Positions 19,738 through 28,426 of a DNA stretch of 64,000 bases are shown piece after piece. A program made the translations under genes and the position numbers. The stretch is from Reinekea forsetii (GTDB lineage Bacteria; Pseudomonadota; Gammaproteobacteria; Pseudomonadales; Natronospirillaceae), in the NCBI RefSeq assembly GCF_018860385.1, contig NZ_JAHKPH010000016.1:1-64000 (forward strand), written 5' to 3'. A model generated the notes under the pieces. That model made no database searches, was not told the origin of the DNA, and worked only from the letters and a program-made list of their open reading frames with translations. Positions within the stretch are counted from its first letter, which is position 1. The number at the start of each line of letters is the position of its first letter.

Positions 19738-21231
19738 ATGAAGACATCTCTACAACTTAAAATGAGTCAGTCTCTGACGATGACGCCGCAGTTGCAGCAG
19801 GCGATTAAGTTATTACAACTATCCACTCTCGATTTACAGCAAGAAATTCAAGAAGCTTTAGACTCTAATCCAATGTTAGAAGTCAGTGAAGACATGGCCT
19901 CTGCCGATGCTGATCATTCGGCAAAAAATACAGCCAAAGAAGACATCGTTGAAACACCCGATACTGCCAACGAGCCAACTAAAGAAATTGAAATAGCCGA
20001 AAATATTCCCGATGACCTGGGCGTCGATAGTTCTTGGGATGACATCTATACTCACACGCCTACCAGCCACAGCACAGCAAGTGCAGACGACGATTACAAC
20101 TTAGAAAATGTACATGGCACTACAGATTCATTACTTAGCCATTTACAATGGCAACTCAATCTTACGCCGATGTCTGACAAAGACCGAATAATCGCCGAAG
20201 CGATCTTAGAAAGCACTGACGATGATGGCTATTTATCGAGCCAAGTTAACGATATTTTTGAAGGCTTGGTTGAAGACCTTTCTGTTGAAGATAATCCGCT
20301 TGAACTCGATGAAGTCGAAGCGGTTCTGCACCGTTTACAGCAGTTTGACCCTCCTGGCGTCTGTGCCACAGATTTATCCGATTGTTTATCCATTCAGTTA
20401 AAACAACTTCCCAGCGATACCGATCATAGAGATATTGCCATCAAATTAGTGGAAGACCATATTGCCCTTCTCGGCACAAAAGATTTCACGGGCATTATGC
20501 GCAAGCTTAAAATCAAAGAGGATGAATTACGTGCGGCTATATTGCTCATTCAGACTCTAAACCCTAAGCCAGGAAGCTCGGTAGATACCGGAAACTCGGA
20601 ATACGTTGTTCCTGATGTCATTGTAAGCAAAGACATCAAAAACAATCGATGGCGCGTTGAATTAAACCCCGATATTGCACCCAAACTTCGAGTAAATTCC
20701 TCATATGCCTCTATGGTTAAGCGTGCCGATAACTCTTCCGATAACAATTACCTAAAAGATCACTTGGCCGAGGCGCGCTGGTTTATTAAAAGTTTGCAAA
20801 GCCGAAATGAAACGCTGCTCAAAGTCGCCACTACGATTGTCGAGTTTCAACGCGGGTTTTTCGACTATGGTGATGAAGCCATGAAACCCTTAGTGTTGCA
20901 CGATATAGCCCAAGCAGTAGACATGCACGAATCCACTATTTCGCGAGTTACCACTCAAAAATACATGCATACGCCCCGTGGTATCTATGAATTGAAGTAT
21001 TTCTTTAGCAGCCACGTTAGTACAGACTCAGGTGGTGAATGCTCAAGTACCGCAATTCGTGCATTGATAAAAAAGCTCATTGCGGCTGAAAACACACGTA
21101 AACCGCTCAGCGACTCTAAAATCGCAACCCTTTTAGGCGAGCAAGGAATCAAAGTAGCGCGACGAACCATTGCCAAATATAGAGAAGCACTCAACATTCC
21201 TCCGTCAAATGAACGTAAGAGTTTGACTTAA
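19738..21231 (+). CDS. rpoN: RNA polymerase sigma-54 factor
   Basis: A 497-residue sigma-54. The N-terminal activator-interacting region is glutamine-rich ([19 protein letters not shown], residues 10-28). An acidic linker (about 50-115), core-binding region, helix-turn-helix and C-terminal RpoN box [15 protein letters not shown] follow. It directs nitrogen, flagellar and other genes with -24/-12 promoters, in concert with bacterial enhancer-binding proteins. The order rpoN-hpf-ptsN-rapZ-ptsO is the canonical Ntr cluster. No clear ribosome site precedes the ATG. Confidence 0.97.
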   Translation: MKTSLQLKMSQSLTMTPQLQQAIKLLQLSTLDLQQEIQEALDSNPMLEVSEDMASADADHSAKNTAKEDIVETPDTANEPTKEIEIAENIPDDLGVDSSWDDIYTHTPTSHSTASADDDYNLENVHGTTDSLLSHLQWQLNLTPMSDKDRIIAEAILESTDDDGYLSSQVNDIFEGLVEDLSVEDNPLELDEVEAVLHRLQQFDPPGVCATDLSDCLSIQLKQLPSDTDHRDIAIKLVEDHIALLGTKDFTGIMRKLKIKEDELRAAILLIQTLNPKPGSSVDTGNSEYVVPDVIVSKDIKNNRWRVELNPDIAPKLRVNSSYASMVKRADNSSDNNYLKDHLAEARWFIKSLQSRNETLLKVATTIVEFQRGFFDYGDEAMKPLVLHDIAQAVDMHESTISRVTTQKYMHTPRGIYELKYFFSSHVSTDSGGECSSTAIRALIKKLIAAENTRKPLSDSKIATLLGEQGIKVARRTIAKYREALNIPPSNERKSLT

Positions 21232-21312
21232 CGCATAAATATTTCAAATTCGACTTGAAGTTTTGACCGACAAGAGCAATATTTAATAGTAAGAAGAATA
21301 AATTAGCTTGAT

Positions 21313-21360
21313 GAACAACAACTTCGTTGTTCAACCCCGATCTACTCAAGGGAGTGGATC
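21313..21360 (+). terminator. two tandem hairpins, rpoN-hpf spacer
   Basis: Hairpin 1 is GAACAAC (21313-21319)/GTTGTTC (21326-21332). Hairpin 2 is GATCTACTC (21339-21347)/GAGTGGATC (21352-21360), a 9-bp stem with one G-U pair and an AAGG loop, directly followed by TTTT. Hairpin 2 has terminator form and ends 11 bases before the hpf ribosome site, so it could limit read-through from rpoN or act as a leader structure. Confidence 0.5.
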
Positions 21361-21386
21361 TTTTATAACTGCAAGAGGAGCAGCCC

Positions 21387-21686
21387 ATGCAAGTCAATAT
21401 CAGCGGTCACCATGTTGAAGTCACAGAAGCCCTCCACGAATTTGTAAATGCACGTTTAGAAAAGCTACAGCGACACTATGATCAAATAGGAAATGTTCAA
21501 GTGACGCTTACCGTCGAAAAGCTAAGACAAAAAGCGGAGGCTTCGATTAACATTAAAGGCGCGCAACTGCACGCTGAAGCCGTCGATGAAGATTTATACA
21601 CTTCTATTGATCAAATGACAGACAAACTCGATCGCCAACTTTTAAAACATAAAGAAAAAGCGGTCGCACGCGCACACGGAAACTAA
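21387..21686 (+). CDS. hpf: ribosome hibernation promoting factor, short form
   Basis: A 99-residue HPF/YfiA-fold protein that binds the 30S decoding region and helps form inactive ribosome dimers in stationary phase. Landmarks are VNISGHHVEVTEALHEFV at the N-terminus and DEDLYTSIDQMTDKLDRQL near residue 75. It lacks the C-terminal dimerisation domain of long HPF. AAGAGGAG lies 6 bases before the ATG, the strongest ribosome site of this cluster. Confidence 0.95.
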   Translation: MQVNISGHHVEVTEALHEFVNARLEKLQRHYDQIGNVQVTLTVEKLRQKAEASINIKGAQLHAEAVDEDLYTSIDQMTDKLDRQLLKHKEKAVARAHGN

Positions 21687-21694
21687 AGTCACTT

Positions 21695-22144
21695 ATGACA
21701 TCATTACAACAAGTACTGAGCGTTGATCGAACCTTTATTGGCCACTTCGGCGCGAGTAAAAAGAAAGTACTTCAAACGCTTGCTGAGCGACTATCTCCGT
21801 CGCTCAGCGGACTCTCAGAACACGCCCTATTTGATGCACTGGTTGCACGCGAACGATTAGGAAGTACTGGCATTGGTTTAGGTGTCGCTGTTCCCCATTG
21901 TCGCTTAGATGGCATTCACTCACCCATCGCTGCTTTAGTTAAACTCGATAAAGCGGTCGATTTCGAAGCCATTGATCACAAACCCGTCGATATTATTTTT
22001 GTTTTAATCGTTCCACCTGAAGCCACCGATGAGCATTTACAGTTATTAGCAAATGTCGTCGAAAGAGTTAATAATTCTGCTACACTAGATAACATACGCG
22101 ACTGCGACACGGTTGAAGCATTATTCAATACGTTTGTTAGCTAA
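21695..22144 (+). CDS. ptsN: PTS IIA-like nitrogen regulatory protein
   Basis: A 149-residue EIIA-Ntr. The phospho-accepting His is in GVAVPHCRLDG (near residue 67). It receives phosphate from NPr (PtsO, two genes on) and regulates potassium transport, nitrogen/carbon balance and envelope stress in relatives rather than sugar import. Only 8 bases separate it from hpf and the ribosome site is weak. Confidence 0.95.
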   Translation: MTSLQQVLSVDRTFIGHFGASKKKVLQTLAERLSPSLSGLSEHALFDALVARERLGSTGIGLGVAVPHCRLDGIHSPIAALVKLDKAVDFEAIDHKPVDIIFVLIVPPEATDEHLQLLANVVERVNNSATLDNIRDCDTVEALFNTFVS

Positions 22145-22173
22145 ATCTAAAATAATTTTTAATGAGGCAACCC

Positions 22174-23043
22174 ATGACGGCACAACCGTTTCGACTGGTT
22201 ATTATCAGCGGACGCTCAGGGTCTGGTAAATCTACGGTTTTAAATACATTAGAAGATGCTGGCTTTACTTGCATCGATAATTTACCGCCCCCTATGCTAC
22301 CTGAGCTTGTCGGTTGGATGTCGGCTTCATCGGGAAACCGCCAAGTTGCTGTGTGTGTCGATGTTCGAGTGTCTTCAGAAGGCATTACCGACTTACCTGA
22401 AATATTACGGAATTTGCCGAATGCGATAAAAGCCGAAGTTTTATTTTTAGATGCCGATGAATCTATTTTGCTTCAACGCTTTTCAGCGACACGAAGAAAA
22501 CACCCACTCACAAACGAAGACCGGTCACTAGCCGAAGCCATTGAGCGCGAGGCAGAATTGCTCGCCCCAATTTCGAATCGTGCCGATCTGAAGATAGACA
22601 CTAGCTTGCTATCGTTACAAGAGTTTCGTGAGCAAATAAAAGAAAAACTCATCGAAAAACCCAAAGGTCTTTCATTACAGTTCTTAAGCTTTGGGTTTAA
22701 ACATGGCATTCCAAAAGATGCCGACTTAGTATTTGATGTGCGTTGCTTACCAAACCCTTTCTGGGAGAAAAGCTTGCGGCAGTTTACGGGTAGAGACAAA
22801 CCTATCCAAGAGTTTTTGCAAAAAGAAACCAGCGTTAATGAAATGTTTGACGACATCGTCCGCTTTGTTGCTCGCTGGTTACCCGAGTATGAAAATAATC
22901 AACGCAGTTACTTAACCGTTGCCATCGGCTGTACCGGCGGGCAACATCGAAGTGTGTACTTAGTAGAGCAACTCACTGCAACCTTTAAAGCTGAGCACCC
23001 TTCTACACAAATACGTCACCGTGATTTAGGAAACGACCACTAG
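22174..23043 (+). CDS. rapZ: RNase adapter protein RapZ
   Basis: A 289-residue P-loop protein. Walker A is SGRSGSGKST near the N-terminus and the C-terminal RNA/metabolite-binding domain ends in IGCTGGQHRSVYLVEQL and RHRDL. In E. coli it senses glucosamine-6-phosphate and presents the GlmZ sRNA to RNase E. GAGG followed by six bases supports the ATG at 22174; an in-frame ATG 12 bases upstream overlaps that site. Its stop overlaps the ptsO start by one base. Confidence 0.95.
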   Translation: MTAQPFRLVIISGRSGSGKSTVLNTLEDAGFTCIDNLPPPMLPELVGWMSASSGNRQVAVCVDVRVSSEGITDLPEILRNLPNAIKAEVLFLDADESILLQRFSATRRKHPLTNEDRSLAEAIEREAELLAPISNRADLKIDTSLLSLQEFREQIKEKLIEKPKGLSLQFLSFGFKHGIPKDADLVFDVRCLPNPFWEKSLRQFTGRDKPIQEFLQKETSVNEMFDDIVRFVARWLPEYENNQRSYLTVAIGCTGGQHRSVYLVEQLTATFKAEHPSTQIRHRDLGNDH

Positions 23044-23312
23044 TGATCAATGAAAAAATAACCATCATTAATAAATTAGGGTTACATGCACGTGCAGCCG
23101 CAAAATTAGTTGCCACTGCATCGGCCTATGGCAGTTCCGTAAAAATACAGAAAGACGCCAGAGATGCGGACGCAAAAAGCATCATGGCCGTTATGATGTT
23201 AGCGGCCGCCAAAGGAACTGAAGTTTCTTTTCAAATTGAAGGCAGTGATGAACAAGCGGCTTGGGAGGCCATTAAAACGCTCATCAACAACCGGTTTGAT
23301 GAAGGCGAATAA
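23043..23312 (+). CDS. ptsO: phosphocarrier protein NPr (HPr family)
   Basis: An 89-residue HPr-fold phosphocarrier of the nitrogen PTS, passing phosphate from EI-Ntr (PtsP) to PtsN. The phospho-His is in NKLGLHARAAAKL (residue 15), and the Ser region is DAKSIMAVMMLAA. It starts with GTG, one base inside the rapZ stop (TAGTG). Confidence 0.95.
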   Translation: MINEKITIINKLGLHARAAAKLVATASAYGSSVKIQKDARDADAKSIMAVMMLAAAKGTEVSFQIEGSDEQAAWEAIKTLINNRFDEGE

Positions 23313-23335
23313 CCCCATTAACTCAAGGATGTTGA

Positions 23336-24694
23336 ATGGCTAACCTTCAAGAACAAAATCACTTAGACACACTACAAGAACGCATCATACTTGCACTAGA
23401 GTCGAGTAATATCAGTGATGCGGCAAACATCATTCAACAAGATCTGTCTCCGCCCGAAGCGGCGCATATATTAGAATCTTGCCCGCAAAAGGTACGCCAT
23501 TTACTGTGGGGCTTAGTTAACGAAGAAGACCAAGGTGAAGTACTGACGCACCTCAATGAGGATATTCAGCAACAGTTTTTAGAAGAAATGTCGGCTGAAG
23601 AAATCGTTGAAACCACTCAAGAGATCGATAATGACGATCTCGCCGATATTTTACAGCAAATGCCCACCGAAGCCTCGCACAGAGTACTGCAGCTCATGCC
23701 TAGCGAGGAACGTTCGCAAGTAGAAGGCTTATTGGCGTTCCCAGAAGATACTGCGGGCGGATTAATGACCAATCGAATGGTCAATATTCGTGGAGACGTC
23801 ACCATTGAAGCGGTACTTCGATATTTGCGTAAAAAAAAGCTCCCTAAATCACTCGATGTATTGTGGGTGGTCGACAGAACTCAGCATTATCAAGGCTCTC
23901 TAGCCCTCACTGAGTTACTGCAAAGCCCACCGGAGGCCATTATTTCTGAAATAATGGATACCTCTATTAAAGCCATTGAGTGCACCTTACATGAGGATAA
24001 GGTTGCCCAAATTTTTGAACGAGACGATTTAGTATCGGCTCCTGTTGTCGATGCTGACAATATACTTATTGGACGCATTACTATTGATGATGTTGTCGAT
24101 GTAATTCGAGATTCAGCTGACCACAACATGATGAGACTTGCCGGGTTAGATGAAGAATCTGATACCTTCGCTCCTATTTTAAAAAGCAGCCAACAACGTG
24201 CCGTCTGGCTAGGCATTAATATGGCCACGGCATTTGTAGCCGCTGCGGTGATGAGCCGTTTCGAAGCCTCCATTGCGCAAATCGTTGCCCTGGCCGTGCT
24301 AAGCCCTGTTGTCGCCAGTATGGGGGGTATTGCAGGCAGCCAAACGCTTACTTTAATGATAAGAGGAATGGCAACGGGGCACATTTCAAGGGCAAACTTA
24401 TCTTGGATTGTCTTACGAGAAATGGGCGTCGCCGTAATTAACGGCGCTTTATGGGCGAGTGTTATCGCGGGTATTACGGTCGCTTGGTATGGCCAATGGT
24501 CGTTAGCGCTGGTCATAGCGGCGGCTATTTTGGTTAATATCTGTATTGCAGTATTGTCTGGCACCTTACTGCCATTTATTCTAAAATCCGCCCGCATTGA
24601 CCCGGCCTTGTCCGGAAGTGTTATTCTTACCACCCTAACCGATGTATTCGGCTTTTTAACCTTTTTAGGGTTAGCCACGGTTTATTTACTCTAA
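23336..24694 (+). CDS. mgtE: magnesium transporter MgtE
   Basis: A 452-residue Mg2+-gated Mg2+ channel. An N-terminal alpha-helical domain (about 1-135) is followed by two CBS repeats (about 140-265) that sense cytoplasmic Mg2+, then five transmembrane helices (about 285-452). LSPVVASMGGIAGSQT contains the pore-lining signature of the family. AAGGA precedes the ATG. It commonly follows the rpoN cluster in relatives. Confidence 0.95.
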   Translation: MANLQEQNHLDTLQERIILALESSNISDAANIIQQDLSPPEAAHILESCPQKVRHLLWGLVNEEDQGEVLTHLNEDIQQQFLEEMSAEEIVETTQEIDNDDLADILQQMPTEASHRVLQLMPSEERSQVEGLLAFPEDTAGGLMTNRMVNIRGDVTIEAVLRYLRKKKLPKSLDVLWVVDRTQHYQGSLALTELLQSPPEAIISEIMDTSIKAIECTLHEDKVAQIFERDDLVSAPVVDADNILIGRITIDDVVDVIRDSADHNMMRLAGLDEESDTFAPILKSSQQRAVWLGINMATAFVAAAVMSRFEASIAQIVALAVLSPVVASMGGIAGSQTLTLMIRGMATGHISRANLSWIVLREMGVAVINGALWASVIAGITVAWYGQWSLALVIAAAILVNICIAVLSGTLLPFILKSARIDPALSGSVILTTLTDVFGFLTFLGLATVYLL

Positions 24695-24709
24695 AGAAAA
24701 GGTTTAGAC

Positions 24710-25237
24710 ATGAGCGATTTTAACGACAACCATTACGAAGACGATGAAGATTGGGTGTCTAAATCCCAGGTAAAGCGAGAAATGATCGCTTTGCAAGAGC
24801 TTGGCGAGCAGCTGATTAACTTAAAAGCCTCTGAACTAGCAAAATTCCCGATTTCATCGACCATGCAAGACGCGATTGACGAAAGTCGACGCGTTAAAGG
24901 TCATGAAGCCATGCGCCGCCATATGCAGTATGTAGGCAAGGTTATGCGCAATGAAGATGTCGAAGGCATTCAGCGTGAGCTAGATAAACTCGACACTTCA
25001 TCAGAACTGTTTCTACGCCTGCAAAACCAGGCCGAGCGCTGGCGTGAGCGGCTTATTAAAACCAAAGAGGCTGAAGCTCAGTGGATAAAAGAAAATGATG
25101 GCATAGACATACAAGCCTTCCGCTCTTTAGTCCGTGCCGCCCGTAAAGAACAACCCGAAGACCCAAAAGCCCCGATCGTGGCCGGTAAAAGCAGCAAGAA
25201 ACTTTTGCAGATTATTCGTAAAAAACTTTTCGTATAG
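24710..25237 (+). CDS. darP: ribosome biogenesis factor DarP (YjgA)
   Basis: A 175-residue charged helical protein of the YjgA/DUF615 family, which joins late 50S subunit assembly intermediates. Characteristic parts are SKSQVKREMIALQELGEQL, LKASELAKFPI and FRSLVRAARKEQ. AAAGG precedes the ATG. It is the last gene of the plus-strand run before the sigma-factor locus. Confidence 0.93.
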   Translation: MSDFNDNHYEDDEDWVSKSQVKREMIALQELGEQLINLKASELAKFPISSTMQDAIDESRRVKGHEAMRRHMQYVGKVMRNEDVEGIQRELDKLDTSSELFLRLQNQAERWRERLIKTKEAEAQWIKENDGIDIQAFRSLVRAARKEQPEDPKAPIVAGKSSKKLLQIIRKKLFV

Positions 25238-25238
25238 G

Positions 25239-25268
25239 TGATCCAGTGCTAAAAATTGTATGTATAAG
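25239..25268 (+). promoter_or_regulatory. putative ECF (RpoE/ChrR-type) autoregulatory promoter
   Basis: TGATCC (25239-25244) is followed after 18 bases by TATAAG (25263-25268), about 30 bases before the sigma-factor start. From memory, promoters of the Rhodobacter RpoE/ChrR (ECF11) group have a TGATCC-type -35 and a TAAG-like -10. The match and the position directly upstream of an ECF11-like gene suggest autoregulation. Confidence 0.6.
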
Positions 25269-25298
25269 TAACAATATTAAGCAGCACTGGGTACCAAA

Positions 25299-25928
25299 AT
25301 GGGAGCACTCCTTCAATTTAACTTGCGTAATGAGATGCCGGGTAACAAGCCGATGAATCAAGAAGATGAACGGCAGCATTACGCGCAGTTGTTAGAAAAG
25401 GTAGCGGAGAGCCAAGATCGAGCAGCATTCGAAGCTATTTTCAGCCATTTTGGTCCTCTGATTAAATCATTCGCGGTATCGTCAAACCTGCATTTTCAAG
25501 GTGATCATTTACCCGATGAACTTGTGCAAGAAGTAATGATGACCATATGGCGGAAAGCGGCCTTATACGATGCGAAAAAAGCAGCGCCATCAACATGGAT
25601 TTTCACCATTGCTCGTAACCAACGTATTAACATTCTGCGAAAGCTCAATAAGTATAGAAACGACTTAGATGCCGACGACGTTTGGGATCTAGAAGCCGAT
25701 GATGACCTCTTCAGTGATGTTCGAGAAGCCCGTATTCAAAAGCAAGTGCAAGAGCACATGAGCAGTTTATCGGTAGATCAAAAGCAAATTATTTCTAAAG
25801 TTTTCTTAGAAGACAAGAGCCACCAGCAGGTATCCGATGAACTCGGCTTACCCTTAGGTACTGTAAAAAGCCGAGTTAGATTAGCAATGCAAAAACTTAA
25901 ACTTAATTTGGGGGCAACTGAATTATGA
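25299..25928 (+). CDS. ECF sigma factor, RpoE/ChrR-partnered group
   Basis: A sigma-70-family ECF factor of up to 209 residues. Sigma region 2 is seen in DELVQEVMMTIWRKAALYD and STWIFTIARNQRINILRK, and region 4 in VFLEDKSHQQVSDELGLPLGTVKSRVRLAMQKLK. It is followed with a 4-base overlap (ATGA) by a ChrR-type anti-sigma gene, so it should belong to the group that responds to singlet oxygen or related oxidants. The start is uncertain: 25299 has no good ribosome site, and an ATG at 25353 would give a family-like N-terminus. Confidence 0.9.
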   Translation: MGALLQFNLRNEMPGNKPMNQEDERQHYAQLLEKVAESQDRAAFEAIFSHFGPLIKSFAVSSNLHFQGDHLPDELVQEVMMTIWRKAALYDAKKAAPSTWIFTIARNQRINILRKLNKYRNDLDADDVWDLEADDDLFSDVREARIQKQVQEHMSSLSVDQKQIISKVFLEDKSHQQVSDELGLPLGTVKSRVRLAMQKLKLNLGATEL

Positions 25929-26572
25929 CACAATGGCACCCATCTCAGGATCAACTCATCGAGTTTGCCTCAGGCAGTATTTCAAGCGCCATGAGTATTG
26001 CTGTCGCGACGCACCTTCACTATTGCAAGGCGTGTCAAGCACAGGTAAAAACGGCAGAGGTTGCCGCCAGCGCGCTATTTGAAACGCAAGCACCAGAGCA
26101 AGCTGTGGGCTTAGATTTTGATTCGTTGATGTCTAAAATTGACAACAGCGAACCACCACAAATAGTAAAGCCGGCTAAAGTTAAAGCTCGTCGCTTCCCT
26201 GCTGTCGTTGAAAAACTCATCGATGGTGAAGTGAATGCGCTCAATTGGTCTTCACCGATGAAAAACCTACATACCACGTCATTAATGAAAGACGAAAATG
26301 GGTTCATTGTAGGGTTGCACCACATGCAGGCTGGAGGCCGTGTTCCAGCCCATACACACAGAGGCAACGAGATCAGCGTGGTCATTGAAGGCGGCTTCTC
26401 TGATGAATTGGGTACCTACGATGCGGGCGATTTTATTCATTTAGACGGAAAGCACAATCACTCTCCTCTGGCGCACGCCGATGGCGACTGCTGGTTACTC
26501 ACCATTGTAGAAGCGCCTGTTAAGTTAACAGGCCCCTTTGGCTGGATAATCAATCCATTCTTAAAGCCATAA
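25925..26572 (+). CDS. chrR: ChrR-type zinc anti-sigma factor with cupin domain
   Basis: A 215-residue cytoplasmic anti-sigma factor. The N-terminal zinc-binding anti-sigma domain shows HLHYCKACQ (H-x3-C-x2-C). The C-terminal cupin shows AHTHRGNE plus HNHSPLAHADGDC with the expected His/Glu metal ligands. In Rhodobacter, ChrR holds RpoE inactive until singlet oxygen triggers release. The coupling and order sigma-chrR are typical. No photolyase, cfa or desaturase genes, frequent regulon members elsewhere, are adjacent. Confidence 0.92.
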   Translation: MTQWHPSQDQLIEFASGSISSAMSIAVATHLHYCKACQAQVKTAEVAASALFETQAPEQAVGLDFDSLMSKIDNSEPPQIVKPAKVKARRFPAVVEKLIDGEVNALNWSSPMKNLHTTSLMKDENGFIVGLHHMQAGGRVPAHTHRGNEISVVIEGGFSDELGTYDAGDFIHLDGKHNHSPLAHADGDCWLLTIVEAPVKLTGPFGWIINPFLKP

Positions 26573-26662
26573 CAATATAAGAGGCAGCAACTTGTGAGGA
26601 TATCTTGCATTTTGCTGCCAACCTTTTAGACTCTCCCGCCCTTTTTTACGCTCTGGTGAATT

Positions 26663-27961
26663 ATGTCTATTTGTGGCCTCGACTTTGGCACCTCTAACTC
26701 AACGGTTGGCGTCGTGCATCAGCAGCAACCGTTAATGGTGCCTTTGGAGCTAAATTCCCAATCAGGTGATTTTGAAACAACTCTACCCAGCGCACTGTTT
26801 TTTGATTTTGAAACCGATGAAATTCACTTTGGCCGTGAAGCAATTGAGCTTTACAGTCGAGGCGAGTTTGGCCGTTTAATGCGTTCCATGAAAAGTATCT
26901 TAGGTTCAAAAAACATGGATGAAGGCACGCAAATAAAACATAAGCGTTACGCCTTTAATGACATTATTGGCTTTTTTATGGCGAGCTTAAAACAACGTGC
27001 CGAAGCCTTTAATCAACAGTCTTTAGAATCGGTCGTATTGGGACGCCCTGTTCACTTTAACGACCACCACCCTGAATTAGACTTGGCTGCACAAAATAGA
27101 ATGGCCGATATAGCCCATTCGGTAGGCTTTAAACAGGTGTCGTTCCAATATGAGCCTATTGCCGCGGCTTATGATTATGAACAACAGGTAGATAAAGAAG
27201 AGCTCGCGCTCATTATTGATATTGGCGGGGGTACATCCGATTTCACACTTATTAAACTGTCTAAACAAAATCGTTTAAAAGCACAGCGAGACGATGACTT
27301 ATTGGCAAATCACGGTATACACATTGGTGGTACCGATTTTGATCGTCATTTGAGCATGGCTACGGTGATGCCACACTTCGGATTAAACAGTTATTACATA
27401 GACAAACCTACCTTAAAGATGCCACGCCACTACTATGTAGACTTAGCGACATGGCACCGCATTCACTTACTTTATGATGCCAACGTTCTGCGAGATATTG
27501 CCGAACTCGCACGCGAGAGCCAAGATAAACAGGCCATGCTTCGTTTGGCTCAACTGCTAAAAAACAAGCAAGGCCATAAATTGGCCGCCAGTGTTGAACA
27601 AGCCAAAATTGACTTGTCACATCAAGAAACTACCAATATAGATTTAAGTTATTTAGTCAACTTAAAAGGGCATGATAACAGCGAAGAGTTACTTCTAAAC
27701 AAAGCCAGCCAACTCGATTTAGCAAACGCCATCGAAGCCGATGTAAACAAAGTATTCGCCGCCATTGACGACACCCTAACTCAAGCTGGGTTACAGGCAT
27801 CACAAATTGATACGCTGTTTACCACGGGTGGTTCAACCGCGTTGCCTTCCGTTAAAAAGCTGATTTCAGAAAAATTCAGTCAGGCAAAATGGATCAGTGG
27901 CGATTTATTTAACAGCGTGGGCAAAGGGTTATTGTTAGATGCACAGCGCCGATACTTGTAA
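26663..27961 (+). CDS. Hsp70-like protein, YegD family
   Basis: A 432-residue actin/Hsp70-fold ATPase without a substrate-binding domain. Phosphate-1 loop GLDFGTSNSTVGV is at the N-terminus, phosphate-2 IIDIGGGTSDFTLI near residue 190 and the adenosine motif TTGGSTALPSVK near residue 395. It resembles E. coli YegD, a putative chaperone of unknown client. It lies 90 bases after chrR. A separate promoter was not recognised, so it could be in the sigma-factor transcript. Confidence 0.88.
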   Translation: MSICGLDFGTSNSTVGVVHQQQPLMVPLELNSQSGDFETTLPSALFFDFETDEIHFGREAIELYSRGEFGRLMRSMKSILGSKNMDEGTQIKHKRYAFNDIIGFFMASLKQRAEAFNQQSLESVVLGRPVHFNDHHPELDLAAQNRMADIAHSVGFKQVSFQYEPIAAAYDYEQQVDKEELALIIDIGGGTSDFTLIKLSKQNRLKAQRDDDLLANHGIHIGGTDFDRHLSMATVMPHFGLNSYYIDKPTLKMPRHYYVDLATWHRIHLLYDANVLRDIAELARESQDKQAMLRLAQLLKNKQGHKLAASVEQAKIDLSHQETTNIDLSYLVNLKGHDNSEELLLNKASQLDLANAIEADVNKVFAAIDDTLTQAGLQASQIDTLFTTGGSTALPSVKKLISEKFSQAKWISGDLFNSVGKGLLLDAQRRYL

Positions 27962-27988
27962 GTTCAGCGCCCTAAAAGTTACACAGTT

Positions 27989-28384
27989 TTAACCAAGGGT
28001 TGGTTTTTCAATGCTGTGCTCTGTCGGCTGCGGCGTTATGGTTAACACCTTAACGCCGTCAGGCGATTCAAATCGGTGCCAGATGCCTTGTGGAACCACG
28101 ATCATCTCACCTGCCGCTAGTGTATTACGTTGTTCAGTGTCATTTTCTAGCAAAATGATGGTTGTTTTGCCGGCAATTACTTGAACAAACTCATCACCCA
28201 CAGGGTGCTGTTCCCATTCACTAAAGCCGTCATAGTGAGTAATAAAAACACCACCGTCTCGGTAGTCAGACAACACAGAATAAGCACTTTTAAAGGCCTC
28301 ATTGGATGTGTGGGGTGTCCTTCCCTGCAGCTTAGTAACACCTTTAAACGCTTCGTTAATATTTACTTTTGTTGATTTTGGCAC
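27989..28384 (-). CDS. cupin-domain protein
   Basis: A 131-residue single-domain cupin. Motif 1 is seen around HPVGDEFVQVIAG (His, Glu ligands) and motif 2 around VPQGIWHRFES. The substrate is unknown; many such proteins bind a metal and a small acid or sugar. It lies 42 bases after the D-lactate dehydrogenase stop on the same strand and may be cotranscribed with it. It is convergent with the Hsp70-like gene. Confidence 0.75.
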   Translation of the reverse strand: MPKSTKVNINEAFKGVTKLQGRTPHTSNEAFKSAYSVLSDYRDGGVFITHYDGFSEWEQHPVGDEFVQVIAGKTTIILLENDTEQRNTLAAGEMIVVPQGIWHRFESPDGVKVLTITPQPTEHSIEKPTLG

Positions 28385-28426
28385 GGTTTATTCCTTTAAC
28401 GGTCATCAAAAACTAAGGGCTGCGAT

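Noticed and set aside
23890-24678. 262-residue minus-strand frame opposite mgtE
   Set aside because: Shadow of a well-supported gene; low-complexity composition and no recognisable motif.
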